Assembly (NCBI GenBank): GCA_016718605.1
Contig: JADKCY010000006.1
Span: forward strand, 1-64,000
Direction: 5' to 3'
From: Lysobacterales bacterium
Lineage (GTDB): Bacteria; Pseudomonadota; Gammaproteobacteria; Xanthomonadales; Xanthomonadaceae
DNA: 64,000 nt
In this document: positions 8,474-17,876 of the stretch, in pieces
How the letters are laid out: every line of letters begins with the position of its first letter
Position numbering within the stretch: the stretch's first letter is position 1
Notes under the pieces: generated by a model
What the model saw: the letters and a program-made list of their open reading frames with translations, nothing else
Databases searched by the model: none
What the model was told of the DNA's origin: nothing
Translations under genes and position numbers: made by a program

Positions 8474-10138
8474 GCCGGTCGATGCTTCGACCTTCCAACC
8501 GGTCTGTGTGCCTGGATTGCGCAACGTGGCATTGCTGTACTGTGGCCGCTCACTCGCCTTGCGCCCACGTTCACGAAGCTCCAGCACCCAGGGCGTGATT
8601 TCGACGATGCGCGCGTCGATTCTGGCGCGTTGGTAGTAGTCGAGATCGTCGCGTTGTTTTAGTGCATTCAACTGGTTGAGGGCATCCTCGGCACCGCCCG
8701 CCAACAATGCGGCTTCTGCGTGGGCTTCGGCAGCACGAACCGGGTCGCCCGCCAGTTCACTGGCTCGCGCGAAACTGGTTTGCAGGTCGGGATCATCGCC
8801 CTGCGTCAACAGCAGAGGCCGCAACACCGCCTGTGCACGTAGGCCTTCGGCTTGTTCGCCGGTGCGAATCAGCACATTGGCGAACGTCAGTGCGACAGCG
8901 CGATTGTTCGGCTTGGTTTGACTCAATTGCTCAAAGCTCGCACGCCCCAACGCGCGATGGCCACCGAGATACTGAGCCTCGGCAACCGCCAGATCGACCC
9001 ACCACGGTGAGTCTTGTCCTTGCAAACGCGCAAGTTCCTGCAAGGCGAGACTGAACTCTCCCACTTGGATCTGAGCCAATGCCAGTCCGTATCGATCTGC
9101 TGCGCCAAAGCCATCGGGATTGGCTTGCCGCCGCTGACGTAGTTCGTCAAGTGCCACGGTCGGACTGCTGGCGCTCAGCACGCGCATCCGCGCTTGTGCC
9201 CATGCGAACCACTGTCGATCAACAGGGCCAGGGCGGGTTCGGGTGTCGAGCAGGTGAGTGGGCAACAACGGATTGAGCGATGCCAACGGTGGTGGAGGCG
9301 GGACGAATCCAATCACACGCACTTTTTCCGCACGGTCCTTGGCTTCACTGATGCGGGTGGTGGTGACCGGGTGCGTGCGCAGGAATTCCGGACCCTCGTC
9401 GCCACCGATGGTTGAGCGCATGGCGCGTGACATGCGGGCAAAAAAATCTGCCATGGCAATCGGGTCATAGCCAGCCTTGGCAAGGGTTTGGATGCCCACG
9501 CGATCCGCTTCGTACTCATTGTCGCGGGTGTAGTCGATTGCTCGTTGTTGCAGCAATGCCATGCCGCTGGCAACGGCAGCCTCGGTCGCTTCGCCACTGC
9601 TGCGACCACCCGCAGATTGCGCCACGAGAATTGCGCCGAGCGTCGCCAACATGATCGGCAGCGTGTCTTTGCTGCGACGTTCGTATGCACGCAGCACGTG
9701 GCGTTGCGTGACATGTGAGATCTCATGTGCCAACACGGCGGCGACCTCGTCTTCGCGCATCGCAGTCAGGAACAAGCCCGCATTCATGCCCACATAGCCG
9801 CCGAGCGTCGCGAAGGCGTTGATGTCGCGCGATTTCAGGAAGAAGAACGTATAGGTTTGTTCGGAGCGTTCGCCCTGACGCGCAATTCGCTCGCCCATGC
9901 CCTGCAGATAATCTGTGAGCAGCGCGTCGTCCAGCAGTTCACCGCTATAGCGGATTTGTCGCAACACCGCTTTGCCATACAGCGTTTCATCGCTGGGGGT
10001 GATAACCGATTCCGCCGACGAGCCGATATCCGGCAAGTTCGACTTTGCCGTTGCCGCCTCCCGTGATTGCGCGTGGGCGTTGAATGCAAGTGCGCAAAGA
10101 AGACTGGTGCTCAGCAGGGTAGGGATCAGCAAGCGCAT
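8465..10138 (-). CDS. Periplasmic M48 metalloprotease with TPR region, BepA-like
   Basis: 557 residues from the ATG at 10138, which gives a clean signal peptide (MRLLIPTLLSTSLLCALAF..AHA, cleavage near residue 23). An ATG nine codons upstream would add a charged prefix. The M48 zinc motif is HEISH (His138, Glu139, His142), with a second-zinc-ligand region around NEYEADRVG. The C-terminal half is helical, with TPR-like repeats (RYGLALAQIQVGEFSLALQE type). BepA (YfgC) degrades or assists stalled outer-membrane proteins, notably LptD. It is transcribed alone and converges on the wrbA unit. Confidence 0.9.
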   Translation of the reverse strand: MRLLIPTLLSTSLLCALAFNAHAQSREAATAKSNLPDIGSSAESVITPSDETLYGKAVLRQIRYSGELLDDALLTDYLQGMGERIARQGERSEQTYTFFFLKSRDINAFATLGGYVGMNAGLFLTAMREDEVAAVLAHEISHVTQRHVLRAYERRSKDTLPIMLATLGAILVAQSAGGRSSGEATEAAVASGMALLQQRAIDYTRDNEYEADRVGIQTLAKAGYDPIAMADFFARMSRAMRSTIGGDEGPEFLRTHPVTTTRISEAKDRAEKVRVIGFVPPPPPLASLNPLLPTHLLDTRTRPGPVDRQWFAWAQARMRVLSASSPTVALDELRQRRQANPDGFGAADRYGLALAQIQVGEFSLALQELARLQGQDSPWWVDLAVAEAQYLGGHRALGRASFEQLSQTKPNNRAVALTFANVLIRTGEQAEGLRAQAVLRPLLLTQGDDPDLQTSFARASELAGDPVRAAEAHAEAALLAGGAEDALNQLNALKQRDDLDYYQRARIDARIVEITPWVLELRERGRKASERPQYSNATLRNPGTQTGWKVEASTGSH

Positions 10139-10252
10139 GAGTGTCTGGCAGGGCAAATAGGACATCGAGTGTGCGACTTTGTCCGGCTTCGCGGGTTAAA
10201 ACGATATGAATTGCTCGCGTACAGCGTTTGAATGCCTTGCGCGATGTCGGCC

Positions 10253-11200
10253 TCACACCAGCCAGTACATCAGACCGACATTGGCTGCCAGCAGGGGCAG
10301 GGCGGTCGGCCACTGGGCCCGAATCACTGCGTAGGGATCGCGCAGCTCCAATAATGCAGCAGGCACCAGATTGAAATTGGCGGCCATCGGCGTGAGCAGC
10401 GTTCCGCAGTAACCACAAAGCATGCCCAATGCGACGACGACGGCGGGATCCGCGCCTTGTCCCTGCACCAGCAGTGGCAGCGCGATGCCAAGGGTCATGA
10501 CTGGAAACGCCGCGAAGGCGTTACCCATGATCACGGTGAACAGGGTCATGCCAAGCGCATAGGCCAACACCACGGCAAAGCGACTATCGGCATCGATCCA
10601 GGGACGCACTGCGGCTGCGACCGCATCACCAACCCCGGCGGCGGCAAACACGCTGCCGAGGGTGGCGAGCAGCACGGGCAGCAGGCTCGCCCAACTGATG
10701 GCATCAAGCATACTGCGAGATGCACTAACGGCAGCCAATGGAGGGCTTCGGGTCAGCCGGCTCGCTGCCACAAACGCCAACGCGCAGGCCACACCAAAGC
10801 CGATTTGCGTGGTCAGCACGCCGTCAACCAGCGCGATCCCTGCCACCGACAGCTGCGTGGCGCCGAGGGCGACAATCACGGTAACCAGTGGGATCAGCAG
10901 TGCCGGGCCAAACAGCCGATTGGCGAAGCGTTGACGGTGTTGCACCAGCCGATCCGCGGTCGGCGCGGTGTGGGTGCCGCCACGCACTTGTCCATTGCCT
11001 GCAAGCAGTGCGAGCGCGAGCACCACGATGCCCATCACTGCAGCGGGAAGCCATTGTCCAATCAAGAATGAAAGGCCAAGTAAGCCCCAGAAGCTGGCAG
11101 TTCCGAGGCGACGTGGGTGAGCAAGATCTCGCCGGGTCTGCCACGCCATCCAAATCAGGTACAGACCCGTCAGGGTGTAAATGCTCTGGATGCCGATCAT
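10253..11200 (-). CDS. DUF979 multi-pass membrane protein
   Basis: 315 residues with about nine or ten hydrophobic segments and few charges, recognisable as DUF979. The start is the ATG at 11200, inside the DUF969 stop; the frame upstream of it is the antisense of nothing useful. The motif GYCGTLLTPMAANFNLVPAALL near the C-terminus looks like a transporter substrate loop. DUF979 occurs as a partner of DUF969. Here the pair follows pxpA, so a two-subunit permease for 5-oxoproline or a related molecule is an attractive inference, not an established function. Confidence 0.85.
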   Translation of the reverse strand: MIGIQSIYTLTGLYLIWMAWQTRRDLAHPRRLGTASFWGLLGLSFLIGQWLPAAVMGIVVLALALLAGNGQVRGGTHTAPTADRLVQHRQRFANRLFGPALLIPLVTVIVALGATQLSVAGIALVDGVLTTQIGFGVACALAFVAASRLTRSPPLAAVSASRSMLDAISWASLLPVLLATLGSVFAAAGVGDAVAAAVRPWIDADSRFAVVLAYALGMTLFTVIMGNAFAAFPVMTLGIALPLLVQGQGADPAVVVALGMLCGYCGTLLTPMAANFNLVPAALLELRDPYAVIRAQWPTALPLLAANVGLMYWLV

Positions 11201-11895
11201 GCCTTGGCGCCTGTGCTGCGAGCGCCTTGCAGGCGGCGATCCAGGTTCAGTAATCGAGCCCCATGAATTAGGAAGGCACAGATCGCCGTGGGAATGCCCC
11301 AAAGCGCGATCTGCAAGGGCTCGACGAAAATGCCGTTATCCGCAAGGAAGCTTTGCATCAGCAGGACGCCGCCGAAAGCAATGAAGATGTCTTCGCCAAA
11401 GAACAAGCCGACGTTGTCGGTGCTGGCGGCAAGTGCCCGCAGACGTTCGCGCTCCGTGGCACTGAGTGTTGGTTTTTGGGCTTCGGCTGCGGCTTCGGTC
11501 ATTGGCGCAAGCAGTGGCCGAACGGTTTGCGGGTGACCGCCGAGGCTGTGCAGTCCTATGGCCGACAACAACTGTCGAAACAGCAGATAGGCCAGCATCA
11601 ATCGTCCCGCGGTGGCGCCACGTAAGCCTTGGATCAGGTGGCGTGCTTGCTCGCGCAAGCCGTGACGTTCAAGTAGCGAAATGACCGGTAGCGTCAGCAA
11701 CAGTAAAGCCAAGTAGCGGTTTTTGATGAAGGCGCTGCCCAGCAACGCCAGAACCTCCACCGGTGACATTCCGGCGATCAATCCGGTAGCCAGTCCAGAA
11801 AACACCACCACCAGAGCGGGATTTAGGCGCAGCGCAAATCCTGCGACCACCATCCCGACGCCCAACAGCGGCCAGAGTGAAACGGCACTATTCAT
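11197..11895 (-). CDS. DUF969 multi-pass membrane protein
   Basis: 232 residues, DUF969 family, with about six hydrophobic segments and a short basic C-terminal tail (LNLDRRLQGAR). It begins at ATG 11895, overlapping the pxpA stop by four bases, and its own stop overlaps the start of DUF979 in the same way. This ATGA coupling on both sides says that the three proteins are made together and suggests a membrane complex serving the PxpA reaction. The segment GLHSLGGHPQTVRPLLAPM is polar within an otherwise hydrophobic chain. Confidence 0.85.
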   Translation of the reverse strand: MNSAVSLWPLLGVGMVVAGFALRLNPALVVVFSGLATGLIAGMSPVEVLALLGSAFIKNRYLALLLLTLPVISLLERHGLREQARHLIQGLRGATAGRLMLAYLLFRQLLSAIGLHSLGGHPQTVRPLLAPMTEAAAEAQKPTLSATERERLRALAASTDNVGLFFGEDIFIAFGGVLLMQSFLADNGIFVEPLQIALWGIPTAICAFLIHGARLLNLDRRLQGARSTGAKA

Positions 11896-12650
11896 GGGGG
11901 TGCAACGTGCCACCCGGCGCCTTCGATCGCTGCACGCAGACTGCCTGCAAAAGCGACGGCATTCGGGCGATCCCCATGCAGGCAGATGCTCCTCGCGGTC
12001 ATCGGCAAGCGTTCACCCGTGCGCGCGGTGACGGCGCCTGCGGTGAGCAGTTGAACCACTTGTTGCGTCGCCGACGCCACATCGTGAATCTCCGCATCGG
12101 GGTGACTGCGCGGCGTCAGACTGCCGTCGGCTTCATAGCGCCGCTCGGCAAAGGCCTCGTCGATGACGTGTAACCCACGTAGGCGCGCGGTTTCGGCCAA
12201 CCCGGCGTGCGCCAGCGCATAGAGCTTGAGGTGCGGCGAGAACGCGCGTACCGCATCGCTGACCGCCTCGGCAGTGCGCAGGCAGGCGTTCGCCATGTGG
12301 TACAGCGCCCCATGTGGTTTGACATGCCGCAATTCGCCACCGGCGGCGCGCACAAAGCCTGCCAGTGCGCCAATTTGATACAGAACCAGGGCGTAAATCT
12401 CGTTGTCACTCAGCGCCATCGTGCGGCGACCGAACCCCTGCAGATCGGGGAGTCCGGGGTGTGCACCGATGGCGACACCCTGCTGTTGACACAGTGCGAC
12501 GGTTTGCTGGATGACGACGGGATCGCCCGCATGCAGACCGCAGGCGATGTTGGCCGAGCTTGCAAATTTCAGCAGCGCCGCATCATCGCCCATACGCCAC
12601 GCGCCGAAAGACTCACCGACATCGCAGTTGAAGTCGATGCTGCGCTGCAT
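11892..12650 (-). CDS. pxpA: 5-oxoprolinase subunit A (LamB/YcsF family)
   Basis: 252 residues, the expected length for PxpA. The family hallmarks are present: FNCDVGESFG at the N-terminus, ANIACGLHAGDP, GAHPGLPDLQGFGRR and HVKPHGALYH. In characterised systems PxpA works with PxpB and PxpC to hydrolyse 5-oxo-L-proline to glutamate with ATP. Neither pxpB nor pxpC is next to it here; instead DUF969 and DUF979 follow with four-base overlaps. smc ends only eight bases upstream, so pxpA is probably transcribed through from smc. Confidence 0.9.
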   Translation of the reverse strand: MQRSIDFNCDVGESFGAWRMGDDAALLKFASSANIACGLHAGDPVVIQQTVALCQQQGVAIGAHPGLPDLQGFGRRTMALSDNEIYALVLYQIGALAGFVRAAGGELRHVKPHGALYHMANACLRTAEAVSDAVRAFSPHLKLYALAHAGLAETARLRGLHVIDEAFAERRYEADGSLTPRSHPDAEIHDVASATQQVVQLLTAGAVTARTGERLPMTARSICLHGDRPNAVAFAGSLRAAIEGAGWHVAPP

Positions 12651-12658
12651 GGCCGGAC

Positions 12659-15600
12659 TCAGACCGCGCCCATCAGGCGCGCGGCCTCATCGATGTCTAC
12701 CGACACCAGACGCGACACACCTGGTTCGCGCATGGTGACACCCGCCAGTTGCCGCGCAGATTCCATGGTCGCTTTGTTGTGCGTGACAAACAGAAACTGC
12801 ACGCGCTCGGACATTTCGGTCACCATCGCCGAGAAGCGTCCGACATTGGCCTCGTCCAGCGGTGCGTCAACTTCGTCCAGCAAGCAGAACGGCGCGGGAT
12901 TCAGGCGAAAGATGGCGAAAATCATCGCGACCGCAGTGAGCGCTTTCTCGCCGCCCGACAACAGCGATATGTTCGATACGCGCTTGCCCGGCGGTCTCGC
13001 CATGATCGCCACGCCGGTTTCCAGCAGGTCTTCACTGGTGAGTTCCAAGTAGGCATGACCACCACCAACCAGTCGAGGATACAACTCTTGCATGCCGGCA
13101 TTGACGCGGTCGAAGGTGTCCTTGAAACGGCCGCGTGTTTCGCGGTCAATCTTGCGGATCGCACCCTCCAGCGTCTCAAGCGCCTCGGTCAGATCCTTGT
13201 GCTGGCTGTCGAGGTAGTCCTTGCGTTGCGACTGCTCGCCGAATTCCTGAATCGCCGCCAAGTTGACCGGCTCCAATCGACGGATGCGAATTTCGAGATC
13301 TGCCAGGCTACGCCGCCATTGCTCGCTATCAGCCTGCTCAGGCAGCGCGGCCAATACGGCCTGCATGTCGAGGCCGGCTTCCAGCAAGGCTTCCGACAGG
13401 CTTTGTGCTTTCAACGCGAGCGCCTGTTCATCCAAACGACGACGATTGATCTGGTCACGCAGCAGCAGCGCGCGCTGGTCCAGGAGTTGGCGTTGTTGCT
13501 CGCTGTTGCGCAGCTCGGCCTCCACGCCGTCGACAGCCGAGCGCGCCGCTGACAATTGCCGATCAATGTCACTGCGCGCTTCGAGGTAAGTCTGCCGTTC
13601 GGCTTGCAATGCGAGTTGCGGCGCGTCGCCCATGGCGAGCTGTGTAGCCAGATCGCCAACCCGCTGTGCAAGTTGCATTTGCTGCGCCAGCATGCGGTTG
13701 ACCGACTGCTGCAGTCCTTGGTGCTGACTACGACGTGACTCCAGTTGCAGCGCGACCACATGGTGGCGCTCACGCAATTCGCGCACGCTAGCGTGCGCTT
13801 GCTCGCGCGCGCCGAGTTGTCGATCACGTTCTGCTTCGAGCTGCAGACGACGCGTCTCGTGCTCGCCCATTGACTGCAGAACGCTGTCCAACCCAGCACG
13901 GGCCAGCGCTGCTTGTTCTTGTGCGTGTCGCATTTGCTCGGCAAGTTGCAGCAGTTCGGTTTCGATGCGTGTCATACGGGTCTGCGCGGATTCCACCTTG
14001 CCGCGCAAGCTTTGTACTTGCCCTGCCAGTTCGGCAACATTGCGATGCGCAAGATACAGCGAACGTTGCGCGTCTTCGCGCGCCAGTTCAGCGTCTTGTT
14101 GTTGCTCGCGTGCTTTGTTGAGCGAATCGGTCAACGCTTGGTCTCGCATTCCCAACGCGTCGAGTTCTGCGCGCAACTGTTGAATGTCTCGCTCTCGCGC
14201 CAGCGCACCGTGCTGGGCCTCGCCGGGGCAAACCAGACGGACACTGTCCGCCGCAATCCACTCGCCGCTTGGCGTAATGACGCTTTCGCCGTCATCCAAC
14301 TGCGAAAGCAACGCCAGCGCGTCGTCTAGGTGCGCTGCGGTGCGAACCGTGCGAAGCAAGCGACGAACCGCAGCGGGGCCTTCGACTTTTCCGGCAAGTG
14401 ATCCGGCGGGTGTCAGCAGCACATCCTTGCCTGCCGAGAGCAGTTGTACTCGTCCGCTCTTCAGTGCGGGCAGGGCACTGGCAAACGCGGTTGGCTCGTC
14501 CACCAAGACCGCCTCGATGATGCTGCCCAATACTGTCTCGACTGCCAGTTCCCAGCCCGTCTCCACGTGAATTTGTTGACCAACGCGCGGCAACTGATCG
14601 AGACCCAGCGATTGCAGCCACGCTTGAGCTGCGCCTTGGGTTTGTCCGAGCGCTGCGTGTTGCAGACCCTCCAATGCACCTAATCGACCGCGTGCGGCTT
14701 GCACGTCTTTGCGCACGTCCGCCTGTTCGGATTGAACCTGCCGTTGACGCTCCTGTTGGTCAGCAATCGTCTGTTTGCGGCCTTCCAGGCTTTCGGTAAG
14801 TGCATCGATGGAGTCACGCTGGGCGTCAAGTTCCGCCATGCGTTCGGCGAGTTGTTCGTTGAGCGGGTCGATGTCCAGACTCTGGCGTTCGCTTTGCAGG
14901 GCATCACGCCTGCGCGCCGCCTCCAACGTTTGACGGTCGAGGTAGTCAATTCGCGTGCGGTCAACGTCGGCGCTGCGCGTTGCTTCGGCTTGCGCGACGC
15001 GATGCGTGTCCCAGTGGCGTTGCCACTCGCTGACGGCCAGGTCCGCTGCCTGCTGAAGGGCGCTTGCCTCTGCAAGTTGTTCGCTCAGTGCTTCGGTGCG
15101 TGGTTCCAGGTCAGCCAGTTCATTCGCAAGCTGGGCTAAACGACTCTGATCATCCTCGAGATGCGCACCGACTTCATCCAGCGACTGTTGGGTTTCGTCG
15201 CGGGATTGTGCCAAACGTTGCCCCAGCTCCGTTTGGTGCCGGATTTGCTGTTCGACGCGAGCAATATCCGCGCCGACTCGATAACTTTCTGCCTGGATGC
15301 GCGTGAGTTGTGTGTTGGCCTCGGCCTGCTGTTCGCGGCAGAGTTCAAGATGGGCTTCCACGTGGCGCTGTTCGGTGACCATCGCTTCCAAGGCAAGGTC
15401 CTGGTCGCTCAAACTACTGCGAAGCACCAAGAGATCGCCCTCGACCACACGGTAGTCCATCGCCTTCAGTTGCGCGTCGCGCTCACGTTGTTCGGCACGG
15501 AGTTGCTGATATTGCTCTGCCTGTTTGGCCTGACGACGGAGGTGCTCAAGTTGTTTGTCGACTTCCTCGCGAACATCGTTCAAACGATCCAAGTTCTCGC

Positions 15601-16162
15601 GCGTCTGTTTGATGCGCGATTCCGTCTCACGTCGACGCTCCTTGTACTTGGAGATGCCGGCGGCTTCTTCCAGATAGACGCGCAGATCTTCCGGCCGCGC
15701 CTCGATGATCTGACTGATCATGCCCTGTTCGATGATCGAGTAGGAGCGCGGTCCAAGCCCGGTGCCAAGGAACAGATCGGTAATATCGCGACGACGGCAG
15801 CGCGTGCCGTTCAAATAGTAGGCGCTGGCGCCATCGCGACTGACCATGCGCTTGACCGAGATTTCAGCGTACTGCGCGTATTCGCCCAACAAGGTGCCGT
15901 CGCCGTTGTCAAAGATCAGTTCGACGGTGGCAGTACCGACGGGCTTGCGGCCGGATGACCCGGAAAAAATCACATCGGTGAGGTTGTCACCGCGCAGCCG
16001 ACTCGCTGAGCTTTCGCCCATCACCCAACGTACGGCGTCAATGATGTTGGATTTGCCGCAACCGTTCGGTCCGACAACGCCGGTCATGTTGGTCGGCAAG
16101 TGCAGTGTGGTGGGATCAACAAAGGACTTGAAGCCGGCCAGCTTGATGGTGGAAAGGCGCAT
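12659..16162 (-). CDS. smc: Chromosome segregation protein SMC
   Basis: 1167 residues with the full SMC architecture. An N-terminal ATPase half carries Walker A (GPNGCGKSN, near residue 32). Two long coiled coils flank a hinge at about residues 500-650. The C-terminal half has the ABC signature LSGGEKAL and Walker B FCLLDEVDAPLDEANV. SMC with ScpA and ScpB forms the bacterial condensin that organises and separates chromosomes. scpA and scpB are only about 2.5 kb away on the other strand. It lies in a tight minus-strand run between ppiC (6-base gap) and pxpA (8-base gap). Confidence 0.97.
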   Translation of the reverse strand: MRLSTIKLAGFKSFVDPTTLHLPTNMTGVVGPNGCGKSNIIDAVRWVMGESSASRLRGDNLTDVIFSGSSGRKPVGTATVELIFDNGDGTLLGEYAQYAEISVKRMVSRDGASAYYLNGTRCRRRDITDLFLGTGLGPRSYSIIEQGMISQIIEARPEDLRVYLEEAAGISKYKERRRETESRIKQTRENLDRLNDVREEVDKQLEHLRRQAKQAEQYQQLRAEQRERDAQLKAMDYRVVEGDLLVLRSSLSDQDLALEAMVTEQRHVEAHLELCREQQAEANTQLTRIQAESYRVGADIARVEQQIRHQTELGQRLAQSRDETQQSLDEVGAHLEDDQSRLAQLANELADLEPRTEALSEQLAEASALQQAADLAVSEWQRHWDTHRVAQAEATRSADVDRTRIDYLDRQTLEAARRRDALQSERQSLDIDPLNEQLAERMAELDAQRDSIDALTESLEGRKQTIADQQERQRQVQSEQADVRKDVQAARGRLGALEGLQHAALGQTQGAAQAWLQSLGLDQLPRVGQQIHVETGWELAVETVLGSIIEAVLVDEPTAFASALPALKSGRVQLLSAGKDVLLTPAGSLAGKVEGPAAVRRLLRTVRTAAHLDDALALLSQLDDGESVITPSGEWIAADSVRLVCPGEAQHGALARERDIQQLRAELDALGMRDQALTDSLNKAREQQQDAELAREDAQRSLYLAHRNVAELAGQVQSLRGKVESAQTRMTRIETELLQLAEQMRHAQEQAALARAGLDSVLQSMGEHETRRLQLEAERDRQLGAREQAHASVRELRERHHVVALQLESRRSQHQGLQQSVNRMLAQQMQLAQRVGDLATQLAMGDAPQLALQAERQTYLEARSDIDRQLSAARSAVDGVEAELRNSEQQRQLLDQRALLLRDQINRRRLDEQALALKAQSLSEALLEAGLDMQAVLAALPEQADSEQWRRSLADLEIRIRRLEPVNLAAIQEFGEQSQRKDYLDSQHKDLTEALETLEGAIRKIDRETRGRFKDTFDRVNAGMQELYPRLVGGGHAYLELTSEDLLETGVAIMARPPGKRVSNISLLSGGEKALTAVAMIFAIFRLNPAPFCLLDEVDAPLDEANVGRFSAMVTEMSERVQFLFVTHNKATMESARQLAGVTMREPGVSRLVSVDIDEAARLMGAV

Positions 16163-16168
16163 TCCCGA

Positions 16169-17002
16169 TCAACCTGCCGTGGTGATCTTGGCTTTGCTGC
16201 GCAGGGCTTTGACCTGATCAGCGACCGCTTGCTGGACCAGTTGCGCTCGAGCGCCTTCCTTGACCGATTCGAATGAGGGTGGGGCAAAGGGCCGAGACTC
16301 GGCACGGCGCAGCACGTGGTAACCAAATTGGGTCTTGACCACGGCCGGAACGACGCTACCGTCGTCGACCTGCGGTACCACGGTGGCGAACTCGGGGGGC
16401 ATCTGACCCAAATGCCCCCAGTCCAGTGCTTTGGCCTGCAGGGCGCTGCCCGCTTTGGCTTGCATCAGCTGCTCAAAATTCGCCGCGTCAGCCCGTGCCT
16501 CCAGTAAAGTGGCAAGCGCGCTGGCTTCATCCGAGAACAGGATGTGCTGCAAAAGGTACTGCTTGTCGCCAGTGCGCTTGACCTCGCGGTCGTAGTAGGC
16601 ACGTAGCTCTTGATCGGTAACGGTGATCCCGCTGCGCAATGCGGACATCTCGCGGCCTGATAACTGCTGCATTCGAACCAAGGTGGCCTCCGCCTGAACG
16701 TCGGGCTCTTTGGCGACGTCGCTGGATAGCAGCGCCTGTGCCAGAACGATGTTGTCAATCAGGCTGTCCAGCGCGGTTTGTCGCTGCTGGCGATCACTGA
16801 TGTCGAAGCCATGTCCCTTGGCGTAAACCTCCAGCAGGGGCTGTGTGATTGATTCGCCATTAACCATTGCCACCAGATTGCCGGGTGGCGTGCCGAGCAA
16901 TGCGTTGCCCACGTTGGTCTTCTCATGCGGTGATTCACCCGCAGAACAGCCGGTCAGCGCAACAAGCACCATCATGAAACGCAGCGAATGATGAAGACTC
17001 AT
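16169..17002 (-). CDS. Parvulin-type peptidyl-prolyl isomerase, lipoprotein
   Basis: 277 residues. The N-terminus is a lipoprotein signal with lipobox LTGC (Cys19), so the mature protein is probably membrane-anchored in the periplasm. A helical SurA/PrsA-like N-domain is followed by a rotamase (parvulin) domain at about residues 145-245, containing LLQHILFSDEASA and DWGHLGQMPPEF...FGYHVLR. It is likely a folding factor for exported proteins. Its start overlaps the bolA stop by four bases, and smc follows six bases downstream. Confidence 0.88.
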   Translation of the reverse strand: MSLHHSLRFMMVLVALTGCSAGESPHEKTNVGNALLGTPPGNLVAMVNGESITQPLLEVYAKGHGFDISDRQQRQTALDSLIDNIVLAQALLSSDVAKEPDVQAEATLVRMQQLSGREMSALRSGITVTDQELRAYYDREVKRTGDKQYLLQHILFSDEASALATLLEARADAANFEQLMQAKAGSALQAKALDWGHLGQMPPEFATVVPQVDDGSVVPAVVKTQFGYHVLRRAESRPFAPPSFESVKEGARAQLVQQAVADQVKALRSKAKITTAG

Positions 17003-17268
17003 TGATTTTCCTCAGGGAGTTTGGCGCTGATCTGCAGCGCATGAATGTCGGTGTGCATGAGGTCGCCAAGTGCGGCATACACTTTTCGGTGCCGTGCCAG
17101 CGCTGAAAGACCACGAAACGACTCCGAAACAATTTCCAACGCGAAATGTCCGCGGCCATCTTGCGCACCCGCATGACCACGATGCTTGGCGCTGTCGTCG
17201 CGTAACGCGATATGTGCGGCCTGCAGCGACGACAGTGCGCGCTGAATACGCTCGATGCGATCACTCAT
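16999..17268 (-). CDS. bolA: BolA family protein
   Basis: 89 residues from ATG 17268. The BolA fold is recognisable from GHFALEIVSESFRGLSALARHRKVYAAL...DIHALQISAK, including the conserved histidine and RH motif used in [2Fe-2S] cluster binding with monothiol glutaredoxins. The frame upstream to 17352 looks non-coding, as it is antisense-like over yciI. BolA/IbaG proteins act in iron-sulfur handling and stress morphology. The gene is coupled to ppiC by a four-base overlap and follows yciI by two bases. Confidence 0.9.
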   Translation of the reverse strand: MSDRIERIQRALSSLQAAHIALRDDSAKHRGHAGAQDGRGHFALEIVSESFRGLSALARHRKVYAALGDLMHTDIHALQISAKLPEENQ

Positions 17269-17270
17269 GG

Positions 17271-17570
17271 TTAGGGTAAAACCGGCTTGAAGGGCAGCAC
17301 ATCCACTTGCTGATAGACACCTGCCAGAAAATACGGGTCCGCATCTGCCCATTCACGCGCCGCAGCAAAGCTGTCGAATTTGGCAATGATGGCGCTGCCA
17401 ACATAACCAGATTCCCCAGGGTCTTCCATATCCAAGGCCGGTAGCGGTCCCGCAACCAGCAGGCGCTGCTCACTTGCCAGCACCTGCAAGCGTTGCAAAT
17501 GCCCGGCACGCGCATTGCGCCGGGCCTCCAGCGAGTTGGGGACATCACTGCCAATAATCAAATACCACAT
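17271..17570 (-). CDS. YciI family protein
   Basis: 99-residue YciI-like domain, a small ferredoxin-like fold. It shows the conserved start MWYLII, the histidine in RAGHLQRL and the aspartate region DPYFLAGVY. The biochemical role of stand-alone YciI proteins is largely unknown. It is the first gene of the minus-strand run yciI-bolA-ppiC-smc-pxpA-DUF969-DUF979; the BolA pairing downstream is common in gammaproteobacteria. Confidence 0.9.
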   Translation of the reverse strand: MWYLIIGSDVPNSLEARRNARAGHLQRLQVLASEQRLLVAGPLPALDMEDPGESGYVGSAIIAKFDSFAAAREWADADPYFLAGVYQQVDVLPFKPVLP

Positions 17571-17876
17571 GGAGCACCTTCATGAGAGTCACAGGAGATG
17601 GCCTGAACACGCCCCCATGGACTTGTCAGGCACGCAGAGTCCGGCACAGGTCCAGACTCGCCACCGCCGGATCAATCATCGCTGTGACTAATCCGCGTGC
17701 AGGCCATCCATGGTCTGCGGAAACGCTGACTTGATCAGCATTTTTCAAGCTTGGCATCCCACGCGGACGAGATGACGTCGATTTCGCTCGTGTGGGATGG
17801 TTTGCGGTCGGCGAACAGCGCATCATAGGCGTTTGCCCGCTTGGGCGACATCCTTAGGGCAGCTTTCCTGGTCACC
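17571..17876. other. Divergent intergenic region containing an imperfect inverted repeat
   Basis: These 306 bases separate yciI (minus) and the YrdC-like gene (plus) and hold no gene I can support. The only marked structure is an inverted repeat at 17755-17799: CATCCCAC...GTGGGATG arms, extended by G-T, C-G and G-C pairs to an 11-bp stem with a long partly structured loop. It has no T-run, so it is not a standard terminator. It could be an operator or an extragenic palindrome; I did not find a second copy by eye. Confidence 0.4.

Noticed and set aside
12749..13552. 267-residue plus-strand open frame inside smc
   Set aside because: Antisense shadow of the SMC C-terminal coiled coil and ATPase; no recognisable motifs.
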